NCBI RefSeq assembly: GCF_014641635.1
Contig: NZ_BMIC01000002.1
Coordinates: forward strand, 1 to 64,000
Length of the DNA stretch: 64,000 bases
Reading direction: 5' to 3'
DNA from: Aquaticitalea lipolytica
GTDB taxonomy: Bacteria > Bacteroidota > Bacteroidia > Flavobacteriales > Flavobacteriaceae
Shown: piece by piece, positions 45,505 through 55,300 of the stretch
How the letters are laid out: each line of letters begins with the position of its first letter
Numbering within the stretch: the first letter of the stretch is position 1
Made by a program: the position numbers and the translations under genes
The notes under the pieces: generated by a model
What the model saw: the letters and a program-made list of their open reading frames with translations, nothing else
What the model was told of the DNA's origin: nothing
Databases searched by the model: none

Positions 45505-45565
45505 TTTTATAATTCTTTTATAATCAATTAGTTATTTTTTGTTTTCTTACAATTTTAGAGTGCAG

Positions 45566-45603
45566 TTTGTCGATTTTTACTATTAAAAAGTGTATTTCAT
45601 CGA
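45566..45603 (+). promoter_or_regulatory. Candidate regulator-binding direct repeat
   Basis: TTTGTCGA (45566-45573) and TTTCATCGA (45595-45603) place two TCGA cores exactly 30 nt apart, about three helical turns, roughly 65-105 nt upstream of the expected start of the lipoprotein transcript. This resembles paired sites used by activators such as LytTR-type response regulators; that identification is an inference. Confidence 0.35.
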
Positions 45604-45633
45604 ATTTATTGGTTATTTTAACGAGTAATTTGA

Positions 45634-45663
45634 TTGTCTTAAATTTATTTTAACATATATTTG
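45634..45663 (+). promoter_or_regulatory. Promoter of the small lipoprotein gene
   Basis: TTG at 45634-45636, a 19-nt spacer, and TATATTTG at 45656-45663, about 30 nt before the ATG. Confidence 0.65.
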
Positions 45664-45694
45664 CCTACATAATTTCATTTAAACCCCAAATCAA

Positions 45695-46123
45695 ATGAAA
45701 ACCTACTTAAATAAAGCAATTGCTTTTGCAATTTTGCTTACTTCATTTTATAATTGTGCTATTGAATCAATAGACAATTTGCAAGATCAATCAATCGATA
45801 TAATTAATATTGAGGATTCTCAAGCAAACACTTGTACTGGTATTTCTCCAAAAGCAAGAATGACCAACAATGGAACGATTCCATTCGATTTTGAGATTTA
45901 TGACTCTAGTGGTAGTTTAATTATTGGATTCTATAATGTTTTACCAAGTACACAAACTGATTGGTATTCATTTGATGAAGATAATACCATATTTGTTGTA
46001 GAGAATGATTCTGTTGAAGATCAAAAAGTTTCACACCAAATGGAAAACTGTACTGAGATAAATTTAGAAATAGATTCTAATAATCTGTTAACTAACGCTC
46101 AGCCTCAGCAAGCTTCTAACTAA
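45695..46123 (+). CDS. Small putative lipoprotein, unknown
   Basis: 142 residues. The signal sequence AIAFAILLTSFYNC has a plausible lipobox with Cys21. The mature part is acidic and contains two more Cys (TCTGISPKAR and MENCTEINLEI) that could form a disulfide. A beta-rich centre (RMTNNGTIPFDFEIYDSSGSL) looks like a small sandwich domain. I do not recognise the family. A good promoter and a paired TCGA motif lie upstream, suggesting regulated expression. Its last 8 nt overlap the convergent methyltransferase gene. Confidence 0.75.
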   Translation: MKTYLNKAIAFAILLTSFYNCAIESIDNLQDQSIDIINIEDSQANTCTGISPKARMTNNGTIPFDFEIYDSSGSLIIGFYNVLPSTQTDWYSFDEDNTIFVVENDSVEDQKVSHQMENCTEINLEIDSNNLLTNAQPQQASN

Positions 46124-47297
46124 TTTTAGAGCAAACTAATACAATTTTTTCTTCATTAAGATTTGTAGTAAAGAATAGGAATTTATTCCCACCATCTTTA
46201 ATTCTAGTCTTTTTTCGGATTTGTTCAACCGTTTCAGGAAAGTTACGAGTAGTAATATTTGCTTTAGTTATGTTTAAGTCTTTTAGCTGTTTCTTGCTGT
46301 AAGCGATAACAGATTCAATTTTAAAACACCTGCCTGGGAACTCAATAACCTCATCATTTGTGTATAAATGCGAGTGTTTATGAAGCTTTAGGACTTGTAG
46401 TTGTTTTGATACTGAATTAAATGCACCAGCTTTTAGTATTGCTGAATTTGGCTCATAAAGATAGGTGAGTGGTAGGTTACAATTTGAAACTATGTTAGAT
46501 TCATCTTCTAGATAAAAATTGAAGCTTTCTGTAAAATCGTTTTTTAGATTTGTTGTTTGTAATTCAATTTTTGAGTTATAATTCTCTTCTAAAATCCAGA
46601 GTAGTTCTTTAACCTCATTGTTAATTGCTACTATATGAATAGTTTTTACATGTTTTAATTCATTAATTCCAATAGAAATATCTAACAAAGGAGAGGTCTT
46701 TATCATCACATTTTTTGAATGCTGAAATAACAAATCTATATGTTCAGGAATATTAGGTAAACAATCGCTTAGCATAAAAACTTTGCCTTTACTATCATGT
46801 CGTCTAGATGGATCTACATAAATCCAATCGTATTTAGTATTGCAATTTTTTAAGTATTCAATTCCATCAGTTAAGATGGTATTAATATTAGTAGATTTTA
46901 GTTGCTTGTAGTTATGTTTAACAATTTGATGTAGCTCATCATTTATTTCGCAATGAGTAACATTTTTAAATTGTTTTGAGAAATAATAACAATCTACTCC
47001 AAAACCTCCTGTTAAATCAATTATTGAATTACCACTAATTAATGACGATTTGTGCTTAGCAGTAATCTCTGATGATGTTTGCTCTATGTTAAGCTTATTT
47101 GGATAGTATATTCTTTCTGTTGCGTACCAAGTTGGTAGTTTTGTTTCACACTTTTTTTTAGATTCAATTTGCTCAATAATTTCTAAAGTTTCAACAGAAT
47201 TAAATTGTGTTCCTTTTAGAATTAAAGAAGTAATATCAGAATTTAAATTATTATTTATAAACTCCTGAATACTAGTATTTAAAATTGATTCATTCAA
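46116..47297 (-). CDS. SAM-dependent methyltransferase with THUMP-like domain
   Basis: 393 residues. The N-terminal helical part (about 1-60) is followed by ATERIYYPNKLNIEQTSSE. The class I methyltransferase core has the SAM loop SIIDLTGGFGVDCYYFSKQF (about 92-111), an acidic ribose-binding position in THCEIND, and the catalytic region DWIYVDPSRRHDSKGKVF. The C-terminal part (about 280-393) matches the PG_1098-type and THUMP-like domains of Bacteroidota proteins (SNCNLPLTYLYEPNSAILKAG; NITTRNFP). Probably an RNA methyltransferase; the target is unknown. It is the last gene of the operon beginning at PpiC. Confidence 0.85.
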   Translation of the reverse strand: MNESILNTSIQEFINNNLNSDITSLILKGTQFNSVETLEIIEQIESKKKCETKLPTWYATERIYYPNKLNIEQTSSEITAKHKSSLISGNSIIDLTGGFGVDCYYFSKQFKNVTHCEINDELHQIVKHNYKQLKSTNINTILTDGIEYLKNCNTKYDWIYVDPSRRHDSKGKVFMLSDCLPNIPEHIDLLFQHSKNVMIKTSPLLDISIGINELKHVKTIHIVAINNEVKELLWILEENYNSKIELQTTNLKNDFTESFNFYLEDESNIVSNCNLPLTYLYEPNSAILKAGAFNSVSKQLQVLKLHKHSHLYTNDEVIEFPGRCFKIESVIAYSKKQLKDLNITKANITTRNFPETVEQIRKKTRIKDGGNKFLFFTTNLNEEKIVLVCSKIS

Positions 47298-47304
47298 TGT
47301 GATA

Positions 47305-48393
47305 CTATAAATCTTTTGTGAGTCGCTTAACTATTTTATTTTCAGATAAAAACTCTTTTAATATCACTTTAATAGCTGTGTAAGTTGGTACAGCTACAAC
47401 CATACCTATAATCCCAAAAAGAATTCCAGCAATTATTATTATTAAGAAAATTTCTAAAGGATGAGATTTTACACTTTTTGAAAAAATTATTGGCTGACTA
47501 ACAAAATTATCTACTAGTTGAGCAATAATAAAACCAATAAACACATAAATTGTTTTTGGTAGAATTACATCACTAAAACTTTGCCCTAAAAAGCTAGTCA
47601 TTGTTAGTATTATTACTAAAGATGCACTAATTAATGGACCAACATATGGTATAAGGTTAAGTAAGGCACATAAAAAAGCAATAACAATTGCATTATGTAC
47701 ACCAAATATAAGTAGTACAATAGTATATAATATGAATAGAATTAAAATCTGGAAAACGAGTCCAACAAAGTATCTAGATAGTAAATCCTTAATTTTTGTT
47801 GATGAGTTTTTCCAGCGCGATTCTTTATTATCAGGAATAAAAGTCATTATACCACTTTCAAATAACTTACTATCCTTTAAGAAGAAAAACGATATAAATA
47901 TTACTGAAAACAAGCCTATAGTAAAACTACCAAAACCGCTAATTAAACCATTAAGAAGGTCTGGAATTATAGCAAAATCTATTTTTTCTAAGAGATTAGA
48001 TTGCTTTATAGTTTCTTGGACATCTATTTGGTTGACTTCAAAATAGGTTACTATTTGCTGATATAAATCTTGAATATTAGCTTGTAACTCATTCATGTTT
48101 AAAAGAGCCAAATTATGACTCTGCTCTATAATTAAAGGAATGAATAAGCTTACTAAACCAAGTAGTACAAGTACAAGAAGTGTCATTGTAACAATAACAG
48201 CTAATGTATTATTAAACTTTAATTTTCTGCATAAAAATAAAACTACAGGTCTACCAATTAATGATACAACTGCAGCAATGGCTATGTAAATAATTACAGA
48301 TTGAATTTGATATAAAAAATATAAAACCAGAAATATACCTAGTATTATTCCTAGAGCACGTAAAATACCGTTAGCAATTATTTTTGAATTCAT
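47305..48393 (-). CDS. AI-2E family transporter (PerM-like)
   Basis: 362 residues with about eight membrane spans: three near the N-terminus (to about residue 90), a soluble or amphipathic stretch (about 95-150), and the rest from about 155 to 345. The C-terminal set holds the family core IAFLCALLNLIPYVGPLISA and the loop FSKSVKSHPLEIFLIIIIAGILFGIIGMVVAVP. Family members export small molecules such as autoinducer-2 or ions; the substrate here is not predictable. It is seven nt upstream of the THUMP-like methyltransferase. Confidence 0.88.
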   Translation of the reverse strand: MNSKIIANGILRALGIILGIFLVLYFLYQIQSVIIYIAIAAVVSLIGRPVVLFLCRKLKFNNTLAVIVTMTLLVLVLLGLVSLFIPLIIEQSHNLALLNMNELQANIQDLYQQIVTYFEVNQIDVQETIKQSNLLEKIDFAIIPDLLNGLISGFGSFTIGLFSVIFISFFFLKDSKLFESGIMTFIPDNKESRWKNSSTKIKDLLSRYFVGLVFQILILFILYTIVLLIFGVHNAIVIAFLCALLNLIPYVGPLISASLVIILTMTSFLGQSFSDVILPKTIYVFIGFIIAQLVDNFVSQPIIFSKSVKSHPLEIFLIIIIAGILFGIIGMVVAVPTYTAIKVILKEFLSENKIVKRLTKDL

Positions 48394-48420
48394 ATTGTAA
48401 ATATAATTGAATTTTAGGTT

Positions 48421-48936
48421 TTATACTTTTGTATTTTTAGTTAACTGTTTGGTTATTTCGTAGAATGCAATTGTAGTTGCTTGAACAACATTCATACTAC
48501 TGTTTTGTCCAAACATATTAATATGAATTACTACATCAGATAGATTTAATACTTCTTCAGAAATGCCAAAATTTTCGTCACCAACAATTAATGCTATAGG
48601 TTGTTGTATTGGAATTTTATAAGTATTAATAGGCTTACTGTTTGATGTAATTTCTAGAGCAACAATAAAATAACCTTTATCCTTAAGTGTTTTTACTTCA
48701 TTAAGAGTATTAATGCAGATTTTATAGCTAACCACTTTTTCTGTAGCTCTAGAGGTTTTCGTTATTTTTCTTCCAATAGTAATATTGTCTCCACAAAATA
48801 TAATGCCTTCAATACCAAACGCGTCTGCGCTTCTAAATAAGCTACCAATATTAGGAGCATTAGAAACGTTTTCGCAAACCAAAGTAATCGGAAATGTTTC
48901 TTTGTTAAAAGTTGTATTGTAATGGTTTAGTTGCAT
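48421..48936 (-). CDS. TrmH/SpoU family RNA 2'-O-methyltransferase
   Basis: 171 residues, the SPOUT knot domain alone without an N-terminal RNA-binding domain. The motifs are in order: NVSNAPNIGSLFRSADAFGIEGIIF (motif 1, with catalytic-type Asn and Arg), IALIVGDENFGISEEVL (motif 2) and VVIHINMFGQNSSMNVVQATTIAFYE (motif 3, SAM knot). It methylates a ribose in tRNA or rRNA; the site is not predictable. It is part of an RNA-modification-rich operon with RsmE and the THUMP-like enzyme. Confidence 0.9.
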   Translation of the reverse strand: MQLNHYNTTFNKETFPITLVCENVSNAPNIGSLFRSADAFGIEGIIFCGDNITIGRKITKTSRATEKVVSYKICINTLNEVKTLKDKGYFIVALEITSNSKPINTYKIPIQQPIALIVGDENFGISEEVLNLSDVVIHINMFGQNSSMNVVQATTIAFYEITKQLTKNTKV

Positions 48937-48945
48937 CCAAATATT

Positions 48946-49143
48946 TTAGAAAGAATAGCAATTGAAATTTAAACATTTACAAGATAGATGTGAAGGGATT
49001 GTTCCAAAACATGAATAGTAATAATGATAACTATCTATTCCAGTAGAATAAGTATGTTCATTAATTTCTGGCATAGATTGGAAGATAAATGATAAACAAA
49101 TAAAAACGGAAAAGAGTTTTGTAATTATTGAGTGCTTTTTCAT
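48946..49143 (-). CDS. Short secreted Cys-rich peptide, unknown
   Basis: 65 residues filling the gap between the DUF4159 gene (9 nt) and the TrmH gene (9 nt) on the same strand. The first 22 residues look like a signal peptide (KKHSIITKLFSVFICLSFIF). The mature part is about 43 residues with four Cys in SCFGTIPSHLSCKCLNFNC and a Tyr cluster. Not recognised. The tight spacing and signal peptide favour a real gene, but the short length keeps this uncertain. Confidence 0.45.
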   Translation of the reverse strand: MKKHSIITKLFSVFICLSFIFQSMPEINEHTYSTGIDSYHYYYSCFGTIPSHLSCKCLNFNCYSF

Positions 49144-49152
49144 ATATCTAGC

Positions 49153-49794
49153 TTAATGCTCAAAAGCGTATTTCACAATATTAGCTCCCATTTTTAATGC
49201 TTTTTCTCTTACTTCAAATGGGTCATTATGTACTTCTTCATCTTCCCAACCATCACCTAAATCGCTTTCAAAAGTAAATAACAAGACTAATCTGCCTTCA
49301 TGAAAAATTCCAAAAGCTTGAGGACGTTTTCCTTCGTGTTCATGAATTTTCGGTAAACCTTCAGGAAATTTAAAAGCAATGTTAAAAATTTCATGAGTTT
49401 TTGGAAGCTCTATCAGCTCTTTATCAGGAAACACTTTCTTTAACTCTTTTGTTATATATGGTTGCATTCCGTAATTGTCATCAATATGCAAAAACCCACC
49501 AGAAATAAGATAATTTCTTAAATTTTCAGCGTCTGCTTCACTAAAAAATACATTTCCATGACCTGTCATGTGTAACATTGGGTATTGAAAAATATCAATA
49601 CTACTTGGTTCTACAGTTTCTGGTTTTGGATTTATTTTGGTGTTAATATTTGCGTTGCAAAATGCGATTAAATTTGGAACAGAAGTTGGGTTGCCATACC
49701 AATCGCCACCACCTTTATATTTAAGCACAGCTATGTCTTGTGATAACATAACTAACGAGAAGAGTGAAAATAAAATTGAAAAAGTGGTTTTCAT
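49153..49794 (-). CDS. DUF4159 domain protein, secreted
   Basis: 213 residues with a signal peptide (TTFSILFSLFSLVMLSQ). The rest matches the DUF4159 domain: VLKYKGGGDWYGNPTSVPNL, the FQYPMLHMTGHGNVFFSE block, LRNYLISGGFLHIDDNYG, and FPDKELIELPKTHEIF. The domain has a glutamine-amidotransferase-like fold in the wider family and is of unknown function. It lies four nt after RsmE in the same operon and is likely periplasmic. Confidence 0.88.
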   Translation of the reverse strand: MKTTFSILFSLFSLVMLSQDIAVLKYKGGGDWYGNPTSVPNLIAFCNANINTKINPKPETVEPSSIDIFQYPMLHMTGHGNVFFSEADAENLRNYLISGGFLHIDDNYGMQPYITKELKKVFPDKELIELPKTHEIFNIAFKFPEGLPKIHEHEGKRPQAFGIFHEGRLVLLFTFESDLGDGWEDEEVHNDPFEVREKALKMGANIVKYAFEH

Positions 49795-49797
49795 ATA

Positions 49798-50502
49798 TTA
49801 TTCATTAACAAATGCGATACTATGGCAAGCAACAATTGCTGCTGTTTCGGTTCGTAATCTAGTTTCTCCCAAAGTTACAGGAATAAATCCATTTTGAAGC
49901 GCTTGCTTGATTTCTTTAACACTAAAATCGCCTTCAGGACCAATTAGTATTAATACATCTTCATTTGGTTGTAACTCTTTTTTGAAAGACTTTTTATCTG
50001 TTTCTTCACAATGCGCAATAAATTTTTGACCAGTAAATTCTTGTTTTACAAACTCTTTAAATGATATAGTATTATTAAGTTTTGGCATGTAATAATGCAA
50101 AGATTGTTTCATAGCAGATTGTAGAATTTTTTCAAAACGATCTATTTTAATAACTTTTCGTTCGCTATGATCGCAAATAATAGGAGTAATGGTATCTATT
50201 CCTATTTCGGTAGCTTTTTCTAAAAACCATTCATATCTGTCGTTCATTTTTGTTGGAGCAACAGCTATATGAACATTATATTTTCTTTCTGGTTTAAAAG
50301 CTTTAGACGTTATTGTTGCGATGCAGTTTTTAATATCAGCTAATGTTATTTCGGCAATAAAAAGCCAACCTTTACCATTAGTAATATGTAAGTCATCACC
50401 AACCGATTTTCGTAATACTTTTACAATATGTTTGCTTTCTTCACGATCAAAGGTGATTTGAGAAGTATTCTCGTTGACATCTGGATTGAAAAACAATTGC
50501 AT
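49798..50502 (-). CDS. rsmE: 16S rRNA (uracil-1498 N3)-methyltransferase
   Basis: 234 residues. An N-terminal PUA-like domain (about 1-75, HIVKVLRKSVGDDLHITNGKG). A SPOUT domain with EKATEIGIDTITPIICDHSER, LILIGPEGDFSVKEIKQAL and the knot GETRLRTETAAIVACHS. It methylates U1498 in the decoding region of 16S rRNA. The start codon overlaps the PpiC stop by one base (TAATG), giving translational coupling. Confidence 0.94.
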   Translation of the reverse strand: MQLFFNPDVNENTSQITFDREESKHIVKVLRKSVGDDLHITNGKGWLFIAEITLADIKNCIATITSKAFKPERKYNVHIAVAPTKMNDRYEWFLEKATEIGIDTITPIICDHSERKVIKIDRFEKILQSAMKQSLHYYMPKLNNTISFKEFVKQEFTGQKFIAHCEETDKKSFKKELQPNEDVLILIGPEGDFSVKEIKQALQNGFIPVTLGETRLRTETAAIVACHSIAFVNE

Positions 50503-51140
50503 TATTTAATGTTTTCGGTCACTTTTAAAACTTTTATTTCTTCAATAAGTTTTGTGTCGTGCGTTTTTAAAATTACATAATACCATTGACGATCAGGAAT
50601 ATCTACTGTAAAAATATCATCAACTTTATATGAAGAATTAATAACTGCGTCTTCAAACTCAGGCACCATATCACCATGAGTAAACCATCCTAAATCGCCA
50701 CCTCTATTAGCACTATCATCCATTGAGTATAAGCTAGCTAGGTCTTTAAAACGAAAACCATCTTTATACTTTTTAATAATTTTAGCACGCAATTCGGCTA
50801 TTTCTTCAGCTGATTTTTTTGAACCATCTAAATAGATATAACTAATTCTGAAATATGGAATTTCATGTTTATCAATAATCTTGTAATAAGTTTTATCAAT
50901 ATCTGTCTTTATAGTTTTTTTTTCTCCTCTACCTAATGCAAATAAATCATCAGCTAATGGTGTTTTGTGCTTTTCTTTGTTGAATGTGATTATTTGTCCT
51001 TTATAGGATTTATTGGTTTCAATAAATTTTGTGGCTTGAGTTTCATCTTGAATAGAATCTAATTGACTCTCAAAATTGTTTTGTGAAACTGCGATGCAGC
51101 TTAATAAAATTAAAAAAGTGGTTAGTAGGTTTTTAAGCAT
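50502..51140 (-). CDS. Parvulin-type peptidyl-prolyl isomerase, secreted
   Basis: 212 residues with a signal peptide (LTTFLILLSCIAVSQ). The rotamase domain is at about residues 90-200. It contains FRISYIYLDGSKKSAEEIAELRAKI, the FKDLASLYSMDDSANRGGDLGWF core and MVPEFEDAVINSSYKVDDIF, all typical of PpiC/SurA-type folding helpers. It acts in the periplasm on envelope proteins. First gene of the minus-strand operon ending with the THUMP-like methyltransferase; coupled to rsmE. Confidence 0.9.
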   Translation of the reverse strand: MLKNLLTTFLILLSCIAVSQNNFESQLDSIQDETQATKFIETNKSYKGQIITFNKEKHKTPLADDLFALGRGEKKTIKTDIDKTYYKIIDKHEIPYFRISYIYLDGSKKSAEEIAELRAKIIKKYKDGFRFKDLASLYSMDDSANRGGDLGWFTHGDMVPEFEDAVINSSYKVDDIFTVDIPDRQWYYVILKTHDTKLIEEIKVLKVTENIK

Positions 51141-51247
51141 AATTAGGTTTTTAGAATTTAATTCAAATTTAAAAGGAAAGTTTAAGTATTAAACAGGAAT
51201 TAATTTAAGTTTTTAAGAATTGATTGTTTACAACTTGCTTTGGTAAG

Positions 51248-52270
51248 TTATATCTTCAACCTAGCAGAAGCAATAACATTTTGTTCTGCAAAATCACCTT
51301 CTAGATATTTTAAATACCCAACAATGGCAATCATAGCTGCATTATCTGTTGTAAACTCAAATTTAGGCACATAAGTTGTCCATCCAAACTTTGCTTCACC
51401 ATCTTTTAAAGCTTTACGTATTCCAGAATTAGCTGAAACACCTCCACCAATAGCAATATGTTTTATTCCTGTTTGCTTTGATGCTATTTTAAGTTTATCA
51501 ATCAATATTCCAATGATAGTATATTGTATAGAAGCGCAAATATCATTCAAATTATCTTCAATAAAATTTGGATTTTCCTTCGTTTCCTTTTGAATAAAAT
51601 ATAAAATCGCAGTTTTAAGTCCCGAAAAACTAAAATTTAATCCATCAACTTTGGGTTTTGTAAACTTAAAAGCTTTCGGATTACCAATTTGTGCACGTTT
51701 GTCAATTTCTGGTCCAGCAGGATAACCTAAACCAAGTATTTTTCCACTTTTATCAAAAGCTTCACCAACAGCATCATCAATAGTTTCGCCAATAACTTCC
51801 ATATCAAAATAATGATTCACCTTTACAATTTGTGTGTGACCACCAGAAATCGTCATCGCTAAAAACGGAAAAGGAGGCTTATTAAAACCTTCTTCATCAA
51901 TAAAATGAGCCAAAATATGAGCAGACATGTGGTTAACATCTATTAAAGGAATACCTAAACCATAGGCTAATGATTTTGCAAACGATGTACCAACAAGTAA
52001 AGAACCCATTAGTCCAGGACCTCTTGTAAAAGCAATTGCACTTAACTGCGATTTATCTATATTTGCTTTTTTAAGTGCTTGATCTACAACAGGAACAATG
52101 TTTTGCTGATGTGCTCTAGATGCCAATTCTGGCACTACACCACCATATTCAATATGAATTTTTTGACTCGCAACAACATTGCTTAAAATCTTTCCGTTAA
52201 GCATTACAGAAGCCGCTGTATCATCACATGACGACTCAATACCAAGAATATAAATATTTTGTGAAGACAT
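51248..52270 (-). CDS. tsaD: tRNA N6-adenosine threonylcarbamoyltransferase
   Basis: 340 residues. The N-terminal ILGIESSCDDTAASVM ATP-grasp-like loop, VVPELASRAHQQNI, the metal-binding HMSAHILAH (HxxxH) and the C-terminal GGGVSANSGIRKAL and FTTDNAAMIA motifs are all intact. It is the catalytic subunit for t6A37 formation in tRNAs reading ANN codons and essential in most bacteria. It is divergent from tamB across a 105-nt gap with back-to-back promoter boxes. Confidence 0.97.
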   Translation of the reverse strand: MSSQNIYILGIESSCDDTAASVMLNGKILSNVVASQKIHIEYGGVVPELASRAHQQNIVPVVDQALKKANIDKSQLSAIAFTRGPGLMGSLLVGTSFAKSLAYGLGIPLIDVNHMSAHILAHFIDEEGFNKPPFPFLAMTISGGHTQIVKVNHYFDMEVIGETIDDAVGEAFDKSGKILGLGYPAGPEIDKRAQIGNPKAFKFTKPKVDGLNFSFSGLKTAILYFIQKETKENPNFIEDNLNDICASIQYTIIGILIDKLKIASKQTGIKHIAIGGGVSANSGIRKALKDGEAKFGWTTYVPKFEFTTDNAAMIAIVGYLKYLEGDFAEQNVIASARLKI

Positions 52271-52292
52271 TATTAAAATTTAGGCACAATAA

Positions 52293-52324
52293 TTGTTAAT
52301 TTTGACTTCAAAGTTATAACTTTA
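52293..52324. promoter_or_regulatory. Divergent tsaD/tamB promoters sharing a palindrome
   Basis: The perfect 14-bp palindrome AAAGTTATAACTTT (52310-52323) contains a minus-strand TAACTTTG box (52316-52309) for tsaD and a plus-strand TAACTTTA box (52317-52324) for tamB. A TTG at 52293-52295 sits 21 nt before the plus box. Confidence 0.5.
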
Positions 52325-52375
52325 ATACGTATCAAAAAATTCTTCAAAATAATATCAAAAATTGCAGCAATACTT

Positions 52376-55300
52376 TTGCTGCTTTTCATCATTTTGATGT
52401 TGGTGCTTTCTATTTCTTCAGTTCAAACTTTTATAGGTAATAAAGTAACAAAACGTATTAACGACGAGTTTAAAACCAATATTAGTATTGGCCAAGTTGG
52501 TTTACAGTTTAATGGCGATGTAGAATTGAAAAATATTTACATTCAAGATTATAAAAAAGACACGTTAATTAATATTAATGAACTTAATACATCAATTTTA
52601 AGTTTTAAAAAGCTTTACGACGGAAAATTAACCTTTGGTGATATTGATGTTTATGGCTTAACATTTAATATTAAAACCTATAAAGGAGAAGAAGACACGA
52701 ATTTAGATGTGTTTGTTGCTAAGTTTGATGAAGATAACCCTCGAGAAGAAAAAAGCCAGTTTTTATTATCTTCTAGTGATGTGTCTATTTATGAAGGTGT
52801 TTTTAGAATGACAAACGAGAACAAAGAAACACCAAAAATTATCGAGTTTAATGATTTAAACCTTAATGCCACTAATTTTTTAATTAATGGAAGCGATGTA
52901 AGTGCAAGAATTAATACACTAGCGTTTAAAGACAGTAGAGGTTTAGAGGTGAAAAATATGGTTACTAATTTTGAATATACATTAGACCATATGAGTTTTC
53001 AGAATATGAGTATAAAAACTACAAACTCATTTTTAGTAGGCGATGTAAGGTTTAACTATAAAAGAGAGGATTTACAGTTTTTTACAGATAAAGTAGAGGT
53101 TGTTGCAAACTTTAGTGCATCTGATATATTATTGGATGAGTTAAATACTTTTTATAATGAGTTTGGCACTAATCAGCATGCAAAACTTAGTGCAAATATT
53201 ACTGGTACACTAAATAATTTACAAGCCAATAATTTAAAAGTTACTACAAGCTCACAAACAAGAATATATGGAGATATAAACTTTAAAAACCTCTTTAATA
53301 GTCAAGACGATAATTTTGTGTTAGATGGCAGGTTTGATGATTTATCTTCAAATTATTACGATTTAAGAGCTCTTTTGCCAAATCTTTTGGGTGAATCTAT
53401 ACCAACAATATTTAGTAAGCTTGGTAATTTTTCTATTAATGGAACTTCAAATATTTCATCAACAGCAATTAGAGCAAATTTAGATATTCATACAGGTATT
53501 GGTCATATAACCTCTGATATGTATTTATCTCAAATAGATAATATAGATAATGCTAAATATAAAGGTAAAGTTATTTTTAATGAGTTCGACTTAGGAGTTC
53601 TACTAAACGATCCTACTGTTAAACTTACATCATTTGATTTAGATGTGGACGGAAAAGGGTTTACCCTTAAAAATTTAAATACAGATGTAAAAGGACATAT
53701 ATTTTCTTTAGATTATAATAATTATGTCTATAAAAATGCTGAGATTTCTGGAGAACTAGGTAATAATGTTTTTAACGGGTTACTAATCTCTAATGATGAG
53801 AATTTTAAATTTAAGTTTAATGGTTTAGCAGATTTATCAAAAGATATTAAGGCATTAGATTTTACGGCTGATGTTGAATACGCAAATTTAAGTGCACTAA
53901 ATTTTATTCAGAAAGATAGTATTTCAATCTTTAAAGGTAATGTATCTATGTCTATGAAAGGATCTAATATAGATGATGCTTATGGTAACTTATCCTTTAA
54001 AAATACAACATACATAAATCAGAATGATGAATATTATTTTGAAGATTTTGATATAACATCACGATTTGATAATGACAAAAGAATTATACATGTAAATTCT
54101 CCTGATATAATTGAAGGTAGTGTAGTAGGGAATTTTAAATTTAAAGATATTAGTAAGCTTATTGAGAACTCTGTAGGAAGTATATACACAAATTATAAGC
54201 CTTACAAAATTGAACCAAATCAGTATTTAGATTTTAATTTCACAATTTATAATAAAATAGTAGAGGTCTTCTATCATAAATTGGAGCTCGGTAAAAATAC
54301 TTTTGTAAAAGGAAGGGTTGAAAGTGACGAAAGAGGATTTAATTTAACTTTTAAATCTCCACAAATAAAACTCCAAGACTATTTTGCTAATAATATCAGC
54401 TTAAAAATAGATAATAGCAATCCGCTGTTTAACACGTTTGTTGAGATAGATTCTTTAAATACAAACTACTATAACGTATCTAAATTCAACCTCATTAATG
54501 TTACAATGAGAGATACACTCTTTATTAAATCTGAATTTAAAGGAGGCAAAAGAAACAAAGATGATTATAATTTAAGTTTGTTTTACACTATAAATAAAGA
54601 GAACAAATCTGTTGTAGGGTTTAAAAAATCTAACGTAACATTTAAAGATAATACTTGGGAGATTAATGAAAAAAGAGATAGGTTAAACAAGATTACCTTC
54701 GATAGAGATTTTAAGCAATTTGATATTGATAATATTGTAATGAATCATCTTAATGAAGAGATTGAACTCTCAGGAGTTGTTAGAGATTCAACATATAAAA
54801 ACATAAAGCTAAACTTTAAAGATGTCGATTTAACCAAAATTACACCACGACTCGATAGCATATCCTTTGCAGGTAATGTTAATGGTAAATTAGAAGTTTT
54901 ACAACAAAATGGAGTATATGTGCCAAATTCTAATGTGCTTATAAGTAAGTTTAAGTTTAATGAGCATGAATTGGGTAACTTAAAGGCAGATATAATTGGT
55001 AACAAATCACTTACAAATTATACTGTGGATGTATTGTTGCAGAATGATAAGTTAAAATCGCTAATTGCTAAAGGAGATATAGATGTTAGTTCAAAAAACT
55101 CTAGTATAAATTTAGATATAAATTTTGATGAGTTTCAGTTAGAACCACTTAATGTATTTGGCGTTGGTGTCATTGAAAATATTCGAGGAGTTGCTTCTGG
55201 TAGAGCTAAAGTTTCTGGAAGTCTTAAAAAACCACAAATTAATGGAGATTTAATATTAAACAATGCAGGATTAACTATTCCATATTTAAATGTTGATTAT

